Counted from the stretch's first letter, positions 28,701 through 38,458 are shown. The stretch is 64,000 nt of DNA from ENR-C587 sp942493235 (GCA_942493235.1 OW818676.1:1302001-1366000); one strand, 5' to 3'. Numbers and translations: made by a program. The notes: generated from the letters alone by a model not told the origin.

Positions 28701-31700
28701 GCTATTTTAGAGACAGGCTCTGAAGACGGTTTCCCCTTAAGCAATACCATAGGAAATATTCAACAACAGTATTCCGGCTCTACACTTTCTAAAAATTACA
28801 ATTTCGGAAATCATAATAATGGTAATTTTATTTACAGCCCGAGTGGCAAAATTACAGCTACTACAAATGAAGCTGAAAAAAGATATTGCCGACCATATAT
28901 GAATGACGACGGAAAAACTATTACTCAGATTGCTACTTCATTAGGAGCAAGTTTTGGCTCTACTTTAGAATCTTATGTTAATCCTTATTATAGCTCATAC
29001 GGCAGTAGATACTTCCCCTATAATGTGTTCCATTTTACAGCCGGCAATACTTATACTATCCGAACTAATATTAACGGAGGCTCTACAGCTAATACCGAAT
29101 ATGGCTCTACTGTATTTATTGATAATGACTTCGACGGTAATTATACTACAGACCAAGTAGGCTCTTCGGTTAGGTATGATGATGTCGGTAATGCAGACAT
29201 TACTTTTACTATTCCGGCAAATACTCCTCAAGGCACTACCGAGATGCGAGTTTTTGCTAATCAAAGTATTGCTGCTGTTACACCGAGTTATTGTACTGCA
29301 AGATTGAGAAATAGCGGAAGATATATCTATAGAGTACAATTAAATACACTGGATAATAATAATCAAACTTCCGATAATGATAGATATTTCAACTATACTT
29401 ATATAACTCCCACGGAATTGAATGCCGGCTCAAGTTATAATTTTATCGGTACATCAAGTGGTGCCAGTTCAGGGTATTATTGGTATGTATGGATAGATTA
29501 TAATCAGGACGGTATATTTCAAGCAACAGAAAGAGTAGTTAGCTCTCTATGGAGTACAAATCCACAAACAATATCTATTGGTACTGTTCCAGTTACTGCT
29601 TATAATGGAAATACACGGATGAGGGTGAAATTAAGAAGCACAAGTAATAATGATGCTTGTGAAAACACGAATTCTACAGGTAATAGCGGTGAATTTGAAG
29701 ACTATACTGTTAATATAACAGGGGCAACCGCTGCTCCGCCACCTCCTATAGTAGCTCCTGACCCTTGCACATATTATGATTATAATGGCGAAGCATTGGA
29801 CTATACTGTATTTATAGATAATCCGAATTACGTTCCTAATCAAGTAGTAGGTAACGGACTTCCGGCATTAGTATCATCAATAGAAATTAATGCGGCTAAT
29901 CCGATTTCTACAGTAACTCAATCTACCGATTTAACAATAAAAGACAGATTATTATTGACAAGCGGAATAATGAATCCGGCAAATGTTTACTTAAAAGGGG
30001 TATTTGAAAATAATTCTTCAATTAATGCTTTTGGTTCAGGTGCAATGGGAACTTTGTATATTGATACTAATTTTACTCAGCATATAATCGGTACTCAGGC
30101 TACAAAATTCTATAATTTGATTTTTAATAAAGCCGGTGCTGAGTTAGTATTAGATCAGGATATTACTATTAATAACGCGTTATCATTTAATGTTAATAAA
30201 CGCTTAGTATTAAATGGGCATGATTTGACATTCGGTCCGGCAGGCTCTGTTACAAATACAACATTCTATAAAGAGAGAATGATAGTTTTTGACGGTACTC
30301 TCTCCGGCGGAAATGTAATTAAGCAATATCCGCAGGCAATGGCACAATCGCGTAACTTCACATTTCCGATTGGTGTTGATACCGTATATAGCCCGGCAAT
30401 TATAGAAATGACAGCCAACTATGCCGCTGGTGCTCAGCTATCCCTGCAATTGATTAATGATAAGCATCCGCAACGATTAACAGATAATATATTAAACAAG
30501 TATTGGAAATTACAAAGTACAGGAATTACCAATATTTCTACTTCGTCGTATAGATTCGGATATAGTGATATTGATATCAACGGGGATATAAATAAGTATA
30601 TACCCGGCAGATATTCTGACCAATGGGAGATTAATTTAGGAACAAATCCGATAGGTAAGCCATCGTCAACAGGCATTATTATTACTAACGAAAATAGTAT
30701 AGACGGGGACTGGACTGCCGGCGAACCTTATGTCTATTACGCCGGTCGAGTATTTTTCTCGATTACTTCCGGTACTTGGAATGATAAATTTAATTGGTCA
30801 ACCGATATTATTTTGAGGCATAACGGACCGGCTTCTTCATATTTCCCGGGTCAATTATATGCTGACGATACAGTAAATATTGACGGGCATACTATGCGGT
30901 TTGAGGATTCTTTGCATATTTCGATAGACTCACTAAGAATGGGCGGTACAAATATTGATGGCAATGCAGGAAGACTTATATTCGGCTCTGCAAATCAAAA
31001 TAAAGCATTAGAAACACGATCGATATTCCTCGATAATGATAACTGTAATATTGATATCGAGGGAAATAACGGAGCAGACACAATAATAGTAAAAAATAAA
31101 TTGATTAATAATTCTTTGGCAGGGGTCAGGCTACGAGCCGATGATAATAATTTTATTGCCCTCAAGTTTATTGATACCGGAAATATAGAGCTGTCCGGCA
31201 CAGGAGTCTGGACTACTCTGGCTGATGCTTATATGCAGAAAGCCGGAGAATTAAACGATACATTAATTGTAAATTCGAGTAGTTATATTGCTGCTACCGA
31301 AATAGCCACAAATTATTTATACCATCCTGATGCAGGAGTAATTCGTAATAATTTGGATATGGACTTGTATTTGTCAAGCGAAGGCAGAACAGTTGAGATG
31401 GGGATTAGCTCCGGAATTGATGTTCGAACCGGTAGAACGCTTACCAAACATAGCTTGATTACCAATCCTTTGACTACAATCAATATTGATGGTGGGGATT
31501 TAATAATTGGTAATGCGGTAAACGAGAGCTTATTATATAATACGGGTACAAATGTAAATATTAGCAATGGTACTATTGATGTAGCCGGATGTTTTGATAA
31601 ATATTTAACTACTTCATTGGTTGATTTCACTATCGGCGAAAACGGAATTATAAAAGTATTGACTAAGGGAAATACTCAAGCAGATAAAACCGGATTTGAC

Positions 31701-34700
31701 ATCAGTAATGCCTCTTCATCATTTTCGATGAGTGGTGGCAGGATAATTCTGGCTAATGCCGGAGGCACTACACCTGCTCAATCCGATTTACGTATAAGTA
31801 CTCAGAATGGAGCCGGCATGACCGGCGGAACTATTCAAGTCGGCGATAGCATTTTAACTCTTGATAATACACTATTCAAGATTGCCGGCACTACTGCATT
31901 ATATAATTTGCATTTAGTTAATAATATTAGTGGCTATGATACTACCAAAATGGTAGAAGAAGTATTTACTATAAAGAATAACTGGGAAATTGATAATAAT
32001 CATACATTTAATTTAAATGGTAATGAAGTAAATCTCGGTGGTAATCTTACTAATAAAGGTTTGTTTGTAGCAAGTCCCAGAGCAGTATCGAACAGCCCTT
32101 GGCAGTTAGTAATTAATGGAATTACTGACCAGACCATTTATAATGAAGATACTCCTGCCCTGACCTTGTATGATTTACGATTAGATAAACCAAGCGGAAA
32201 TTTAATTTTAAGTCCTAATGATAATTCCTCGCTCGTAGTGCATAATACATTAGAATTTTCTTCAGATAATCAAGCACTTATTAATGCGATTGCTCCGAAC
32301 AGATATGTGGAAATTAGTCCTGAAATAGGCTCTAATCCTCAGGTTTTGCGATTGGGGCTTGGGCATATATACGGACCGATTCACAGGTGGATTAATAATG
32401 GACCTCAAAATATTAAATTACATATAGGAACTGATTTAATAACGGAGTACAGACCGCTAACATTTGGTACGAACGCAAATAATAATACAGCAGGGTATTT
32501 GCTTGCACAATCTTTTGAAACTGACCATTTGGATATTGGAAATGCCGGAGTAAATCTGCTAACAAATATTCAAAGATATTGGAGTATTAGACCCACTGCT
32601 ATTAATGGCTTTAGCCTTGGCACTTCATCGACTTTTGGTCTTACTACTCAGTATATTAATTCCGAAGATATACGTGGAGGAATTAATCCGGCATTTTTCG
32701 AGCATTTTGTATATAGCCCGGGTTTGCCTGATGTAGGTACTTGGTCTAATGTATATACTCCTGATAAAACAGATAGTACGATAAAATCTACAGTAAATAA
32801 TATTTTCGGCGATTATATTATCGGTGAGCCATCTGGTGTTACTTTCTTTAGTAAAGCAAACGGGGAATGGAATGACCCGAATACTTGGTCATTTATTGGC
32901 TATGACGATATTACTCCTACAGATAGAATTCCGAATATGAATACTGATTTAGTAAGAATAGGTAATGGTCGAAAAGTAACTCTATCACCGCCTCTAAATC
33001 CTACGGTACGCTCTGTGATAGTCGAAAAATATAACGGTGTACCGGGTTATTTACAAATCAACGGTAATTTAACCGCTATCAGAGGCTTATCATTTGTGCT
33101 TGATGATGACTGCTCTATAGGTATTCAGCACCTAAACGGTATCGCCCCTGTAACCGAAGGTCAGCGTGGTGCAATTCAGACCAATTCGCGTTCATTCGGA
33201 ATTAGCAGATATATATTTAATAGTCCTTATGGCTCTCAAAATATGGGCAATGGAGTGCCGAATGTAATTAAGTCGGTAATAGTTGATAATCCTTCGGCAG
33301 GAAATAAAGTAGTGTATTTGAATACGTATTCAGGAATATCAGATTTGACTATTAACGATACAATCAGTATTGCTCAAGGTGTGTTTAATACCGGAAATAG
33401 AAACATAAATATATTAAATACCATAATAGCCGACAGTGCGATTAATGACGGCATTTTAGAGGCTACTACTTCGAGAATTTCATTTACAGGTGGCGGTAAT
33501 AAATATATTAATTTGAGAAATCATGCAGGCATTAGATTCTATAATTTAAGATTGGATAATTCGAATATTAGTGCCATAAAGTCATTAAACAGATCTAATG
33601 CTTTATCACATGTATATGTAAAAAACAATATGGATTTTAATATTGCAGGATTATTTATTCTTGGTGATAGTGTGAATTTGAAAATTGAGAATACTGCTGC
33701 TACTGCGATAACTAATTTTGGTAATGGTAAATTTATTCGCACTTCTAATACTTCAGGTATGTTAATCAGAAAAATTCAGCCCGGAATATCGTACTTATTC
33801 CCTGTAGGCTCTTTGGAAAATTTAATAAACTACTATTCTCCTTTTGAGTTTACGGGAGATGCTGTCGGGGCTTTGGGTTCTTATGGTGTAAGAACATCAT
33901 GGGGAAAAAATTCAGTGGCACTCGGTGCCCATATTTCACTTTCCTCGAGTACAGAGGCTTCGTATATTAAAAGATATTGGTCTATAGACAGTGTTAGTGC
34001 TCAGATTAACGGGCAGATGAAGTTCTATTATAACGATGCGGATTTAGTTGGCTCCGAGTCAGACATGAATATTATAGGCAGGTGGAGACCCAGCTTTGAG
34101 AGATTGCCCGGTGCATGGGAATTCCCTTTTGCCGGATTAAATGTCAATACTTCGGAGAATTATTTTTATACGGATGCAGGCTTTGCTTACAGTGGATTTA
34201 TCGGCGACTGGATAATGGCTAATCAGCAGGCTTTTCGTAGGATATTCTATAGCCGACAGAATGGAAACTGGAACGATGAAAATACTTGGACACATTCGGC
34301 TACTCACTCAGGACCAATTTGCGGACTGGGAATATTCCCTAATGCTCCGATGGACTCCGTTGTAGTGGGTGGTGGTTATGAAGTATTGCTTAATGTAAAT
34401 AACCCTATGGGCTTTGGAGCCGGCACTGCAGTTGGTACAAATGATGCAAATTATGGAATTTTGAATCTAAGCTCGAATATATTAAATGGCTCATATTTTA
34501 CCATTTCAAATAATTCCACTTTAAGAATCGGTTCGCCACAGGGGATTTCTCTACTCGGTGAGAATACCGGTAATATCCAGACTACCCTAACAAGGCAGTT
34601 TACAGGTACTGATTTATATCTGAATATTGACTATGTCGGAACCGAAAATCAAGTATGCGGTTCTGCATTGCCGCCTATACTAAATAATTTGACAATAAAT

Positions 34701-35207
34701 AACAGCGGGGCTATAGATAATAATTCCGTTCTATTTGATAAAAATATTAATGTACGCAATGATGTAAATATAAATTCCGGTACTGCTGATATACAAAATT
34801 TTTCTATTAGTGGCAATAATACCTCATCGGTATTCAGAATAAATTCTGATGCCAAGCTTAGGCTCGGAGGTACAAGTTTGTTAAGAGATGCAATAAGTGG
34901 CTACATTGATTACACTGGTGTAAATATAGGTTCAATAATTGAGTTTTATGGCACAGTACAAGATATTTCAATAGTACCTACATTGATGTATGATTTTACA
35001 ACAGGGGGCGGAGTTGGCTATGGTAATTTGTTAGTTAATAGCGGTAATAAGAGCGTAACAAGGAGAATTTTAGTCCGTCGCGACCTCAGCACCATCAATA
35101 ACGCATTATTGACAATACAAGAAGCTATCAACTCCTTAGAAGTTAGAGGCAGTATTCTTAATGGTGCTACAATCTTCAATCAAGGAATAATCGAAATCGG
35201 TGAGTAA
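22704..35207 (+). CDS. Giant modular surface protein (4167 residues)
   Basis: An intact 12.5-kb open frame. Residues 1-30 are a signal peptide ending FALSQ. The rest is beta-solenoid-like sequence (N-x-G-x-L/I-x-I rungs) arranged in repeated super-modules. Each module has a domain with an FPxG/FEVG turn, an end like GDWTAGEP, and then a signature F/Y-Y/F-S-x3-G-x-W-x-D-x2-T-W. That signature occurs six times, near residues 662, 1376, 1893, 2682, 3378 and 3845. A GEVED-like domain lies at about 2200-2340 (WYVWIDYNQDG, then GEFEDYTVNI). There is no T9SS sorting domain; the chain ends ATIFNQGIIEIGE, like the next gene's product. A TTG at 22695 is in frame, but the ATG at 22704 gives a normal signal peptide. 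Probably an adhesin or structural fibre. Confidence 0.8.
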   Translation: MNIKRYILYNSRIWILSLMLVFASSFALSQTELVNIKDNCRVYFAPNSLIYINGGLNNGADAELNVNGNVSLSGDWVNDGNQTAGLESIVTFFGNNTSTIYGNGQTRFVEIILNKHSRADELRLNTLLTAVPDGFLTLSSGTFRIIGSYAFSNTFLKNISGSISIPFQAGFWLDNANVSVNAQSGNLVLRGLLKVSNGVFNVGNSGENSLIYDNQPITDPLNPAELLIDGGQINIWSRLSSDDIGTFTKRINYKQSGGLINIGYGAGSTNLNSMFEINADSSIFAMSAGTIQLMNPSSGADVNEYSVLCDSGNVSGGILRIDGVAVNQTYNINSELPIANLELSGNNDSKVVINSNSLTVLNDVTLSGSGADIFDMNNYSLTLGGDWINNLDNAEGFSLSTQPVIFIGDITQRIQGTMPTVFQNLTVDKSGDSVLLDNPTIVNGELRLTGLKSIIDMQTNDLTIGPAGNLYSGLGNDTLITAFNVNRCIINTGSDSDPLLGAYLVKKLPLVQPINNIKIEFPLGTSGVFTPAEIIIRQAGGIVSANADVSVKVVPLEHPGSELPGRALKKYWNVRSNNIEIFDNGADVVFYYDETEVFGTPPVYEVLLFSPEWDNPEGYWRVNPGGNGDDYVEFNIRTFFSPETDTIDGDWTAGEPEVARAIYYSIADGNWEDNSTWSKEGFSGTVSSTIPNKRSDKVRIQGRTVTLNSIPAPATLISVENEYTDGIEYRAAGKLVIKGENYVRGDTLRVQDNASLYMGSAVGIAPAPLNAGNVRTLVRDFSEEGKYGYVGVGHQITGTGIPNLVQDFIVQKPDADTLFLVKHIAVSDTLRIESGKVDLSSYSINGNSTGKKFIMNGGELIIRSSFPTNYTAPTFAYGKITFEGTGNSTVPSAVSSPGVAQYNDLKIAGSARTGNVVFQGLGEIKIGGALDISELNFTNNTFRFYTDGSTVRFNKQSGDQLINFIPAAPTDSVVNLSFFKLILDGAGNKIITANRVSTFKVLNNFTITNNANFISNGFNIEVQGNWDNLSGTFVAGASSVIMRSPVANMSTYINSRSLVDNAFNNLRIDGAGKVLLSYNLMVNGNIIVANNATLYGSNDTIQVKGNWINLGGTFNADTSTVIFNGTSTQAISKISGNATFNNLIINNTSNITANTVGTVGNGIIINNNLILTNGSLRSHIGTDYRYVTVLGNLLRTGLGFVDGELRKNVATANTNQIFEVGHNYSYTPLEFEFTGNGGTAGLLSVISDTITTLSSPVSWSDEFPSDILPINSSISPSQHIARQFRVGIPAASTFTLGNNREYNATMYFINNTWPNGDLRNLAEPNQFDVAVYNGTTWIKPFSYGPRPIISDRGSNYTKISYLKDFGAVILGTPNLLTFFSRANGNWNDATTWSQQTYGGVPASTYPGEGGQTTYKAYIGDNNIVTLNVNATIDGNGIGQVVIDTLGTLLTSGNLLSGTGEFRMLSGATLGAGDANGINAEGTNLGNILTTSRHYNYNSHNNSSFIYTGLANQNTGTGLPVLPDSIANLTVNTLTGSTLTINVGSNVGIRDSLYILSGILSSGNSDIFLKGNFTIEDTASFTNNNRAFWFVGNRTHQTVTAYNDIIFNNLIIDKSADSSSLIFAASPIGTGHNVNVNGVLTFAANNIAYINLSNTIDAEGFPSYNQGEWTMTIGNSGSIARTGMGHIDGELRKYIPINNTNNVRFEVGNGVNYRPFDFNFTGSGGGEVAGYIGIQQIANIHPRVTYLTEPGYNYPSERMLNNYWRLTRPDYSGFVKGNSRTMMLEPNYIDPIDIPPAALQYCFDLAYWKGPNLEDWQRLSPPNSGFNNGLASNCGERDVNNNEATYSPNATSTSTQAYNISGAIEFAYTDLALPANNRYLLGDVIVAQQGPSTIHFYSSRSGNWTDPTTWKVGGYGAAGRDTTIYPRERLHVAHIGEGYTVTLDANIGNTYPDNAGYSPNDQYREQRLGSVIVEKTTNGAGHLAMGTYVIRASVAELHSGAILETGSEDGFPLSNTIGNIQQQYSGSTLSKNYNFGNHNNGNFIYSPSGKITATTNEAEKRYCRPYMNDDGKTITQIATSLGASFGSTLESYVNPYYSSYGSRYFPYNVFHFTAGNTYTIRTNINGGSTANTEYGSTVFIDNDFDGNYTTDQVGSSVRYDDVGNADITFTIPANTPQGTTEMRVFANQSIAAVTPSYCTARLRNSGRYIYRVQLNTLDNNNQTSDNDRYFNYTYITPTELNAGSSYNFIGTSSGASSGYYWYVWIDYNQDGIFQATERVVSSLWSTNPQTISIGTVPVTAYNGNTRMRVKLRSTSNNDACENTNSTGNSGEFEDYTVNITGATAAPPPPIVAPDPCTYYDYNGEALDYTVFIDNPNYVPNQVVGNGLPALVSSIEINAANPISTVTQSTDLTIKDRLLLTSGIMNPANVYLKGVFENNSSINAFGSGAMGTLYIDTNFTQHIIGTQATKFYNLIFNKAGAELVLDQDITINNALSFNVNKRLVLNGHDLTFGPAGSVTNTTFYKERMIVFDGTLSGGNVIKQYPQAMAQSRNFTFPIGVDTVYSPAIIEMTANYAAGAQLSLQLINDKHPQRLTDNILNKYWKLQSTGITNISTSSYRFGYSDIDINGDINKYIPGRYSDQWEINLGTNPIGKPSSTGIIITNENSIDGDWTAGEPYVYYAGRVFFSITSGTWNDKFNWSTDIILRHNGPASSYFPGQLYADDTVNIDGHTMRFEDSLHISIDSLRMGGTNIDGNAGRLIFGSANQNKALETRSIFLDNDNCNIDIEGNNGADTIIVKNKLINNSLAGVRLRADDNNFIALKFIDTGNIELSGTGVWTTLADAYMQKAGELNDTLIVNSSSYIAATEIATNYLYHPDAGVIRNNLDMDLYLSSEGRTVEMGISSGIDVRTGRTLTKHSLITNPLTTINIDGGDLIIGNAVNESLLYNTGTNVNISNGTIDVAGCFDKYLTTSLVDFTIGENGIIKVLTKGNTQADKTGFDISNASSSFSMSGGRIILANAGGTTPAQSDLRISTQNGAGMTGGTIQVGDSILTLDNTLFKIAGTTALYNLHLVNNISGYDTTKMVEEVFTIKNNWEIDNNHTFNLNGNEVNLGGNLTNKGLFVASPRAVSNSPWQLVINGITDQTIYNEDTPALTLYDLRLDKPSGNLILSPNDNSSLVVHNTLEFSSDNQALINAIAPNRYVEISPEIGSNPQVLRLGLGHIYGPIHRWINNGPQNIKLHIGTDLITEYRPLTFGTNANNNTAGYLLAQSFETDHLDIGNAGVNLLTNIQRYWSIRPTAINGFSLGTSSTFGLTTQYINSEDIRGGINPAFFEHFVYSPGLPDVGTWSNVYTPDKTDSTIKSTVNNIFGDYIIGEPSGVTFFSKANGEWNDPNTWSFIGYDDITPTDRIPNMNTDLVRIGNGRKVTLSPPLNPTVRSVIVEKYNGVPGYLQINGNLTAIRGLSFVLDDDCSIGIQHLNGIAPVTEGQRGAIQTNSRSFGISRYIFNSPYGSQNMGNGVPNVIKSVIVDNPSAGNKVVYLNTYSGISDLTINDTISIAQGVFNTGNRNINILNTIIADSAINDGILEATTSRISFTGGGNKYINLRNHAGIRFYNLRLDNSNISAIKSLNRSNALSHVYVKNNMDFNIAGLFILGDSVNLKIENTAATAITNFGNGKFIRTSNTSGMLIRKIQPGISYLFPVGSLENLINYYSPFEFTGDAVGALGSYGVRTSWGKNSVALGAHISLSSSTEASYIKRYWSIDSVSAQINGQMKFYYNDADLVGSESDMNIIGRWRPSFERLPGAWEFPFAGLNVNTSENYFYTDAGFAYSGFIGDWIMANQQAFRRIFYSRQNGNWNDENTWTHSATHSGPICGLGIFPNAPMDSVVVGGGYEVLLNVNNPMGFGAGTAVGTNDANYGILNLSSNILNGSYFTISNNSTLRIGSPQGISLLGENTGNIQTTLTRQFTGTDLYLNIDYVGTENQVCGSALPPILNNLTINNSGAIDNNSVLFDKNINVRNDVNINSGTADIQNFSISGNNTSSVFRINSDAKLRLGGTSLLRDAISGYIDYTGVNIGSIIEFYGTVQDISIVPTLMYDFTTGGGVGYGNLLVNSGNKSVTRRILVRRDLSTINNALLTIQEAINSLEVRGSILNGATIFNQGIIEIGE

Positions 35208-35710
35208 TGGTATGATTTTTGCACTTAAACTTTTAATCTTCCGTCTGTTAGTATATAGCCGGAGAGGAATATGCAAACTGCTTATTAGTGCTTTTGCATA
35301 AGTGCAATATATATGCGATTTTCATTCAACCCTTAACTTTATCATTGGGTTGAGATTGCTGATGCAGCATATTTTTTTAGGTATATAAGAATTATATAAT
35401 TTCGATTTTGAAACAAGGCAAATAAATTCTTGCCGTCATAGTGCCTAAAGTCATTGGTTGATGTCAAAAAAATTGTTTCAAAAAGGAAATTACATTATCG
35501 CAATGGTTTTGCTATTATCAACCGATAATTATAGTACTAAAAATAATTATAGGAAAAGATAAAAGAAAATGGTAAAAATCGTTGAAAATATTATATTTTA
35601 TAGAAAATTACGTATATGTACGTATTGATTCGTATTAGGAAAAATCGATAATTTTGCATACAAGTTGAAAAAGAATAAATTTATTATATAAATAATTATG
35701 GAGTTTTAAG
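35208..35710. other. Intergenic region with one hairpin and a promoter
   Basis: A 503-base gap. TCAACCC at 35326-35332 and GGGTTGA at 35347-35353 form a seven-pair hairpin related to repeats at 18778, 43234 and 47875. A promoter candidate is listed separately. Nothing else is recognised. Confidence 0.5.
35625..35657 (+). promoter_or_regulatory. Possible Bacteroidetes-type promoter for the solenoid protein gene
   Basis: TTG at 35625-35627, a 22-base spacer and TAATTTTG at 35650-35657. The leader to the ATG at 35711 would be about 47 bases. Confidence 0.5.
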
Positions 35711-38326
35711 ATGAAATCTAATTTTATCAAAAAGGCAATAGTATCAGTGCTTGGTTTGGCTTCTGTGGCTATAATCGGAGTAACAGATATCAGTGCTCAG
35801 AATTTTGATAATACGGCTACCGGTGTCTATAATGCAAGCTGTAGTGGAGTTATCAAAATGAAAGCCGCTGACGGAACTATTACAGGTAATAACTTAGGTA
35901 CTAGTACCTTAGCTATACCGGGCGTAGTTGACTGGAATACAGCTACTGCGGGACAACGTGTTCGGGCTTATTATTATTCACATTTGGTAGTTACGGGTGC
36001 TGCAAAAACTATGGATGATGGTATTCATGTAACTGGCGATGCTTGCCCTACTCCAATAGCAGGATATGAAGACTTAGCATTTTATCCTTTCTATGTTAGT
36101 GGCACTCCTACATTATCATTTGGAACAGGTACTTTCTACTATAGCGGTGGAAGTCAAAATATATATCCGACTTTAGTCCCATATAATATTTTGAACATCA
36201 GCAGTGCCGGTATTGTTAGAAATGATGAAACTGTAGCAGCTACTACCGTAACTACAACCGGTACTGTTGATGTAGCCGGTACATTAACTATCGGAACAGG
36301 AACTTCAAATTTCGGAGCAGGCGTAACAATATCGGGCGAAGGTATTGTTAATGCAGGTACTACCGGGACTACTACATTTGCTTCTACTTTAGATTTGACA
36401 GGTACTACTTCAACTCTTAATGTGCTTGCTGGTGATGTTGCAATAAACGGAGCTACTACGACTGCTGACGGAACTACAATTCAGATGACCGGAACAGGTG
36501 ATTTGGCTTTTGGTACTGGCGGATTAAATCTTAGTGGCGACCTTATCGGCGGAGACGGTGCACTTTCTTTAGCAGGTGTAACTGGTGTAACTGCGACCGG
36601 TACAATTACAACCGGAGACGGAACTACTACAATAACAAATACATTAACTTCTGCCGGTACAATTACAACTGCCGGAGGTGATGTTACAAATTCATCTACT
36701 ACTACTCTGACCGGAAACGGTACTTTAACATTAGCCGATGCTGGTAATGTTACATTAGACGGACTTACCACTACAGGTGATGGAACAATAATTCAGATGA
36801 CAGGAGCCGGTAATTTGACATTCGGAACTGGTGGATTAACACTTAACGGTATGTTAGATGCAGACTCACCTACCGGAGGATTAGGTATTCTTGACTTAAA
36901 CGGAACTACTGCTATAGGTGCAACTGGTTCAGTGTATTTGGGCAATGCAACTCAAATGTTTATAACCGGTGATATTACAAATGCCGGTGATGCAAATAAC
37001 TTGAATTTTACTTGTTCATCAATAATTACTTATGATGGTGTGCAAAATCCTCAATCAATTTTAACTACTCTTTCGCCTGAAGGCAAGAGTTATGGTAATT
37101 TGATATTAACCGGCGGAAATAAACGCGGTGCTAGCGGCAACGGTAATAATATTAACATTTGCTCTGATTTCTCGCTTGATGGCGGAAATTTGGATATGTT
37201 AACAAGTACCGGTACTTTAAGACTTAACAGCACAGCTGCCACAGTTACTTATGGAGCAAGCAATGCTATTACTGATTTAGAAGAAGTAAACGGTAAAATG
37301 GAAAGAGCTACCGACGCTACAGGCAGAATTTATTTATTCAATAACTCTCAAACTTCGATTGAACTTGCTTCTGTTGCTACTAACCCGACAAGCATGATTA
37401 TGGATGTTCGTCCTAGTGTTGGTCCTTATGATTATGAACCGACAACTGATATAAATAGAAAGATTAATTTAACTTATTCAGGTAATGATACTGATGATGA
37501 CGCATTCAAAATGGATTTGAAAGTAGCTTATTTATATGATGAAGGTCCTAATAATTGGGCTACTTATGCTCAAAATAAAATCAGAATGTATGAAGCTACC
37601 GTAGCTCCTGATAGAGAAAAAATAAGTACTTTGGCAACTGCCGATAGAGTTGATGCTGTAGATAACACAAGCTTCGGTACTATTTCTTTAGCTCAAATCG
37701 GAAATACTGCTACCGCAACCGTACCGAATAATATTAAATATATTGCAAGCGGTAACGATGTATTATTGAGTGCCGGTCCTACTACTTTCTACTCAGTTAG
37801 AGATGGTCGTTGGACTAATCCGAACACTTGGGATGAAAATACTACTCCAACAGCTACTGATAATGTAGAAATCAGATCGTTTGTATTTGCCGGTATAGAT
37901 GCACCTTTAGCAGGTGTTCTTGGTGGTGCTGACGAAACTGCAGGTAATAATACATTAAAAGAAGCAACTGTTTATCCGGGTAATGTTGCAGTTGCTAATA
38001 AAATTGAAGTAGCTGATATAGTCGGTTCATCATTATTTATCGGTAATGAAGATAACGGCACCGGTTGGGTATTCAAAACTGCTCTTGCTACAGGTAATAC
38101 TTTGATTAACAGTAATACTACTGCTATGGGACCTGCCTTTGGTACAAACGGTATTGGTACAACTACAAAAGCTACTTTCAATACTAATAATACTAATGCA
38201 AATAACTTCAACGGTATTTGGATTACTCCTTGGGGAGCTCCGGATGTTACAGCAGTTAAAACTCATAACATTGAGAACAAGGGTACATTTAACAACGAAG
38301 GCGTTGTTGAAATTGGTGAAGAATAA
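35711..38326 (+). CDS. Thr/Gly-rich secreted beta-solenoid protein
   Basis: An 871-residue exported protein. Residues 1-30 are a signal peptide ending ISAQ. About residues 170-430 are almost purely Gly/Thr/Ala/Val/Leu/Asn in short rungs (GTVDVAGTLTIGTGT), with an internal duplication of about 100 residues seen from IQMTGTGDLAFGTGGLNLSG and IQMTGAGNLTFGTGGLTLNG. Such regular rungs predict a parallel beta-helix. Near residue 691 it has one copy of the FYSxxxGxWTNPNTW signature that occurs six times in the giant neighbour. The chain ends IENKGTFNNEGVVEIGEE, matching the giant protein's end; no T9SS sorting domain is present. Probably a structural partner of the giant protein. Confidence 0.75.
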   Translation: MKSNFIKKAIVSVLGLASVAIIGVTDISAQNFDNTATGVYNASCSGVIKMKAADGTITGNNLGTSTLAIPGVVDWNTATAGQRVRAYYYSHLVVTGAAKTMDDGIHVTGDACPTPIAGYEDLAFYPFYVSGTPTLSFGTGTFYYSGGSQNIYPTLVPYNILNISSAGIVRNDETVAATTVTTTGTVDVAGTLTIGTGTSNFGAGVTISGEGIVNAGTTGTTTFASTLDLTGTTSTLNVLAGDVAINGATTTADGTTIQMTGTGDLAFGTGGLNLSGDLIGGDGALSLAGVTGVTATGTITTGDGTTTITNTLTSAGTITTAGGDVTNSSTTTLTGNGTLTLADAGNVTLDGLTTTGDGTIIQMTGAGNLTFGTGGLTLNGMLDADSPTGGLGILDLNGTTAIGATGSVYLGNATQMFITGDITNAGDANNLNFTCSSIITYDGVQNPQSILTTLSPEGKSYGNLILTGGNKRGASGNGNNINICSDFSLDGGNLDMLTSTGTLRLNSTAATVTYGASNAITDLEEVNGKMERATDATGRIYLFNNSQTSIELASVATNPTSMIMDVRPSVGPYDYEPTTDINRKINLTYSGNDTDDDAFKMDLKVAYLYDEGPNNWATYAQNKIRMYEATVAPDREKISTLATADRVDAVDNTSFGTISLAQIGNTATATVPNNIKYIASGNDVLLSAGPTTFYSVRDGRWTNPNTWDENTTPTATDNVEIRSFVFAGIDAPLAGVLGGADETAGNNTLKEATVYPGNVAVANKIEVADIVGSSLFIGNEDNGTGWVFKTALATGNTLINSNTTAMGPAFGTNGIGTTTKATFNTNNTNANNFNGIWITPWGAPDVTAVKTHNIENKGTFNNEGVVEIGEE

Positions 38327-38386
38327 TATTGATATTAAATCGGAATTAGGATTTATATCCCGATTTTGAAGAATAAAGAAAATCCG

Positions 38387-38413
38387 CCTACCCCCTTATA
38401 TTAAGGGGGTAGG
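38387..38413. repeat. Perfect 12-pair hairpin downstream of the solenoid gene
   Basis: CCTACCCCCTTA (38387-38398), loop TAT, TAAGGGGGTAGG (38402-38413). No T-run follows, so it is not a typical terminator in the plus direction, though it could still end or protect the transcript. Confidence 0.75.
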
Positions 38414-38458
38414 ATATTGGAAAAGAACTTAAAGTAACATTAGAGCTATAATAAAATG
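38413..38458 (+). repeat. 46-bp direct repeat, left copy (fragment of an AlbA_2 gene 3' end)
   Basis: Matches 39569-39614 at 42 of 46 positions. In frame it reads DIGKELKVTLEL followed by a stop, then the same four-base spacer and ATG. The copy at the end of the AlbA_2 gene reads EIGEELKVTLEL and a stop. It therefore looks like the remnant of the last codons of a second AlbA_2 gene. Confidence 0.8.

Noticed and set aside
38139..38369. Open frame overlapping the end of the solenoid gene
   Set aside because: A shifted-frame shadow of the solenoid protein's repetitive sequence.
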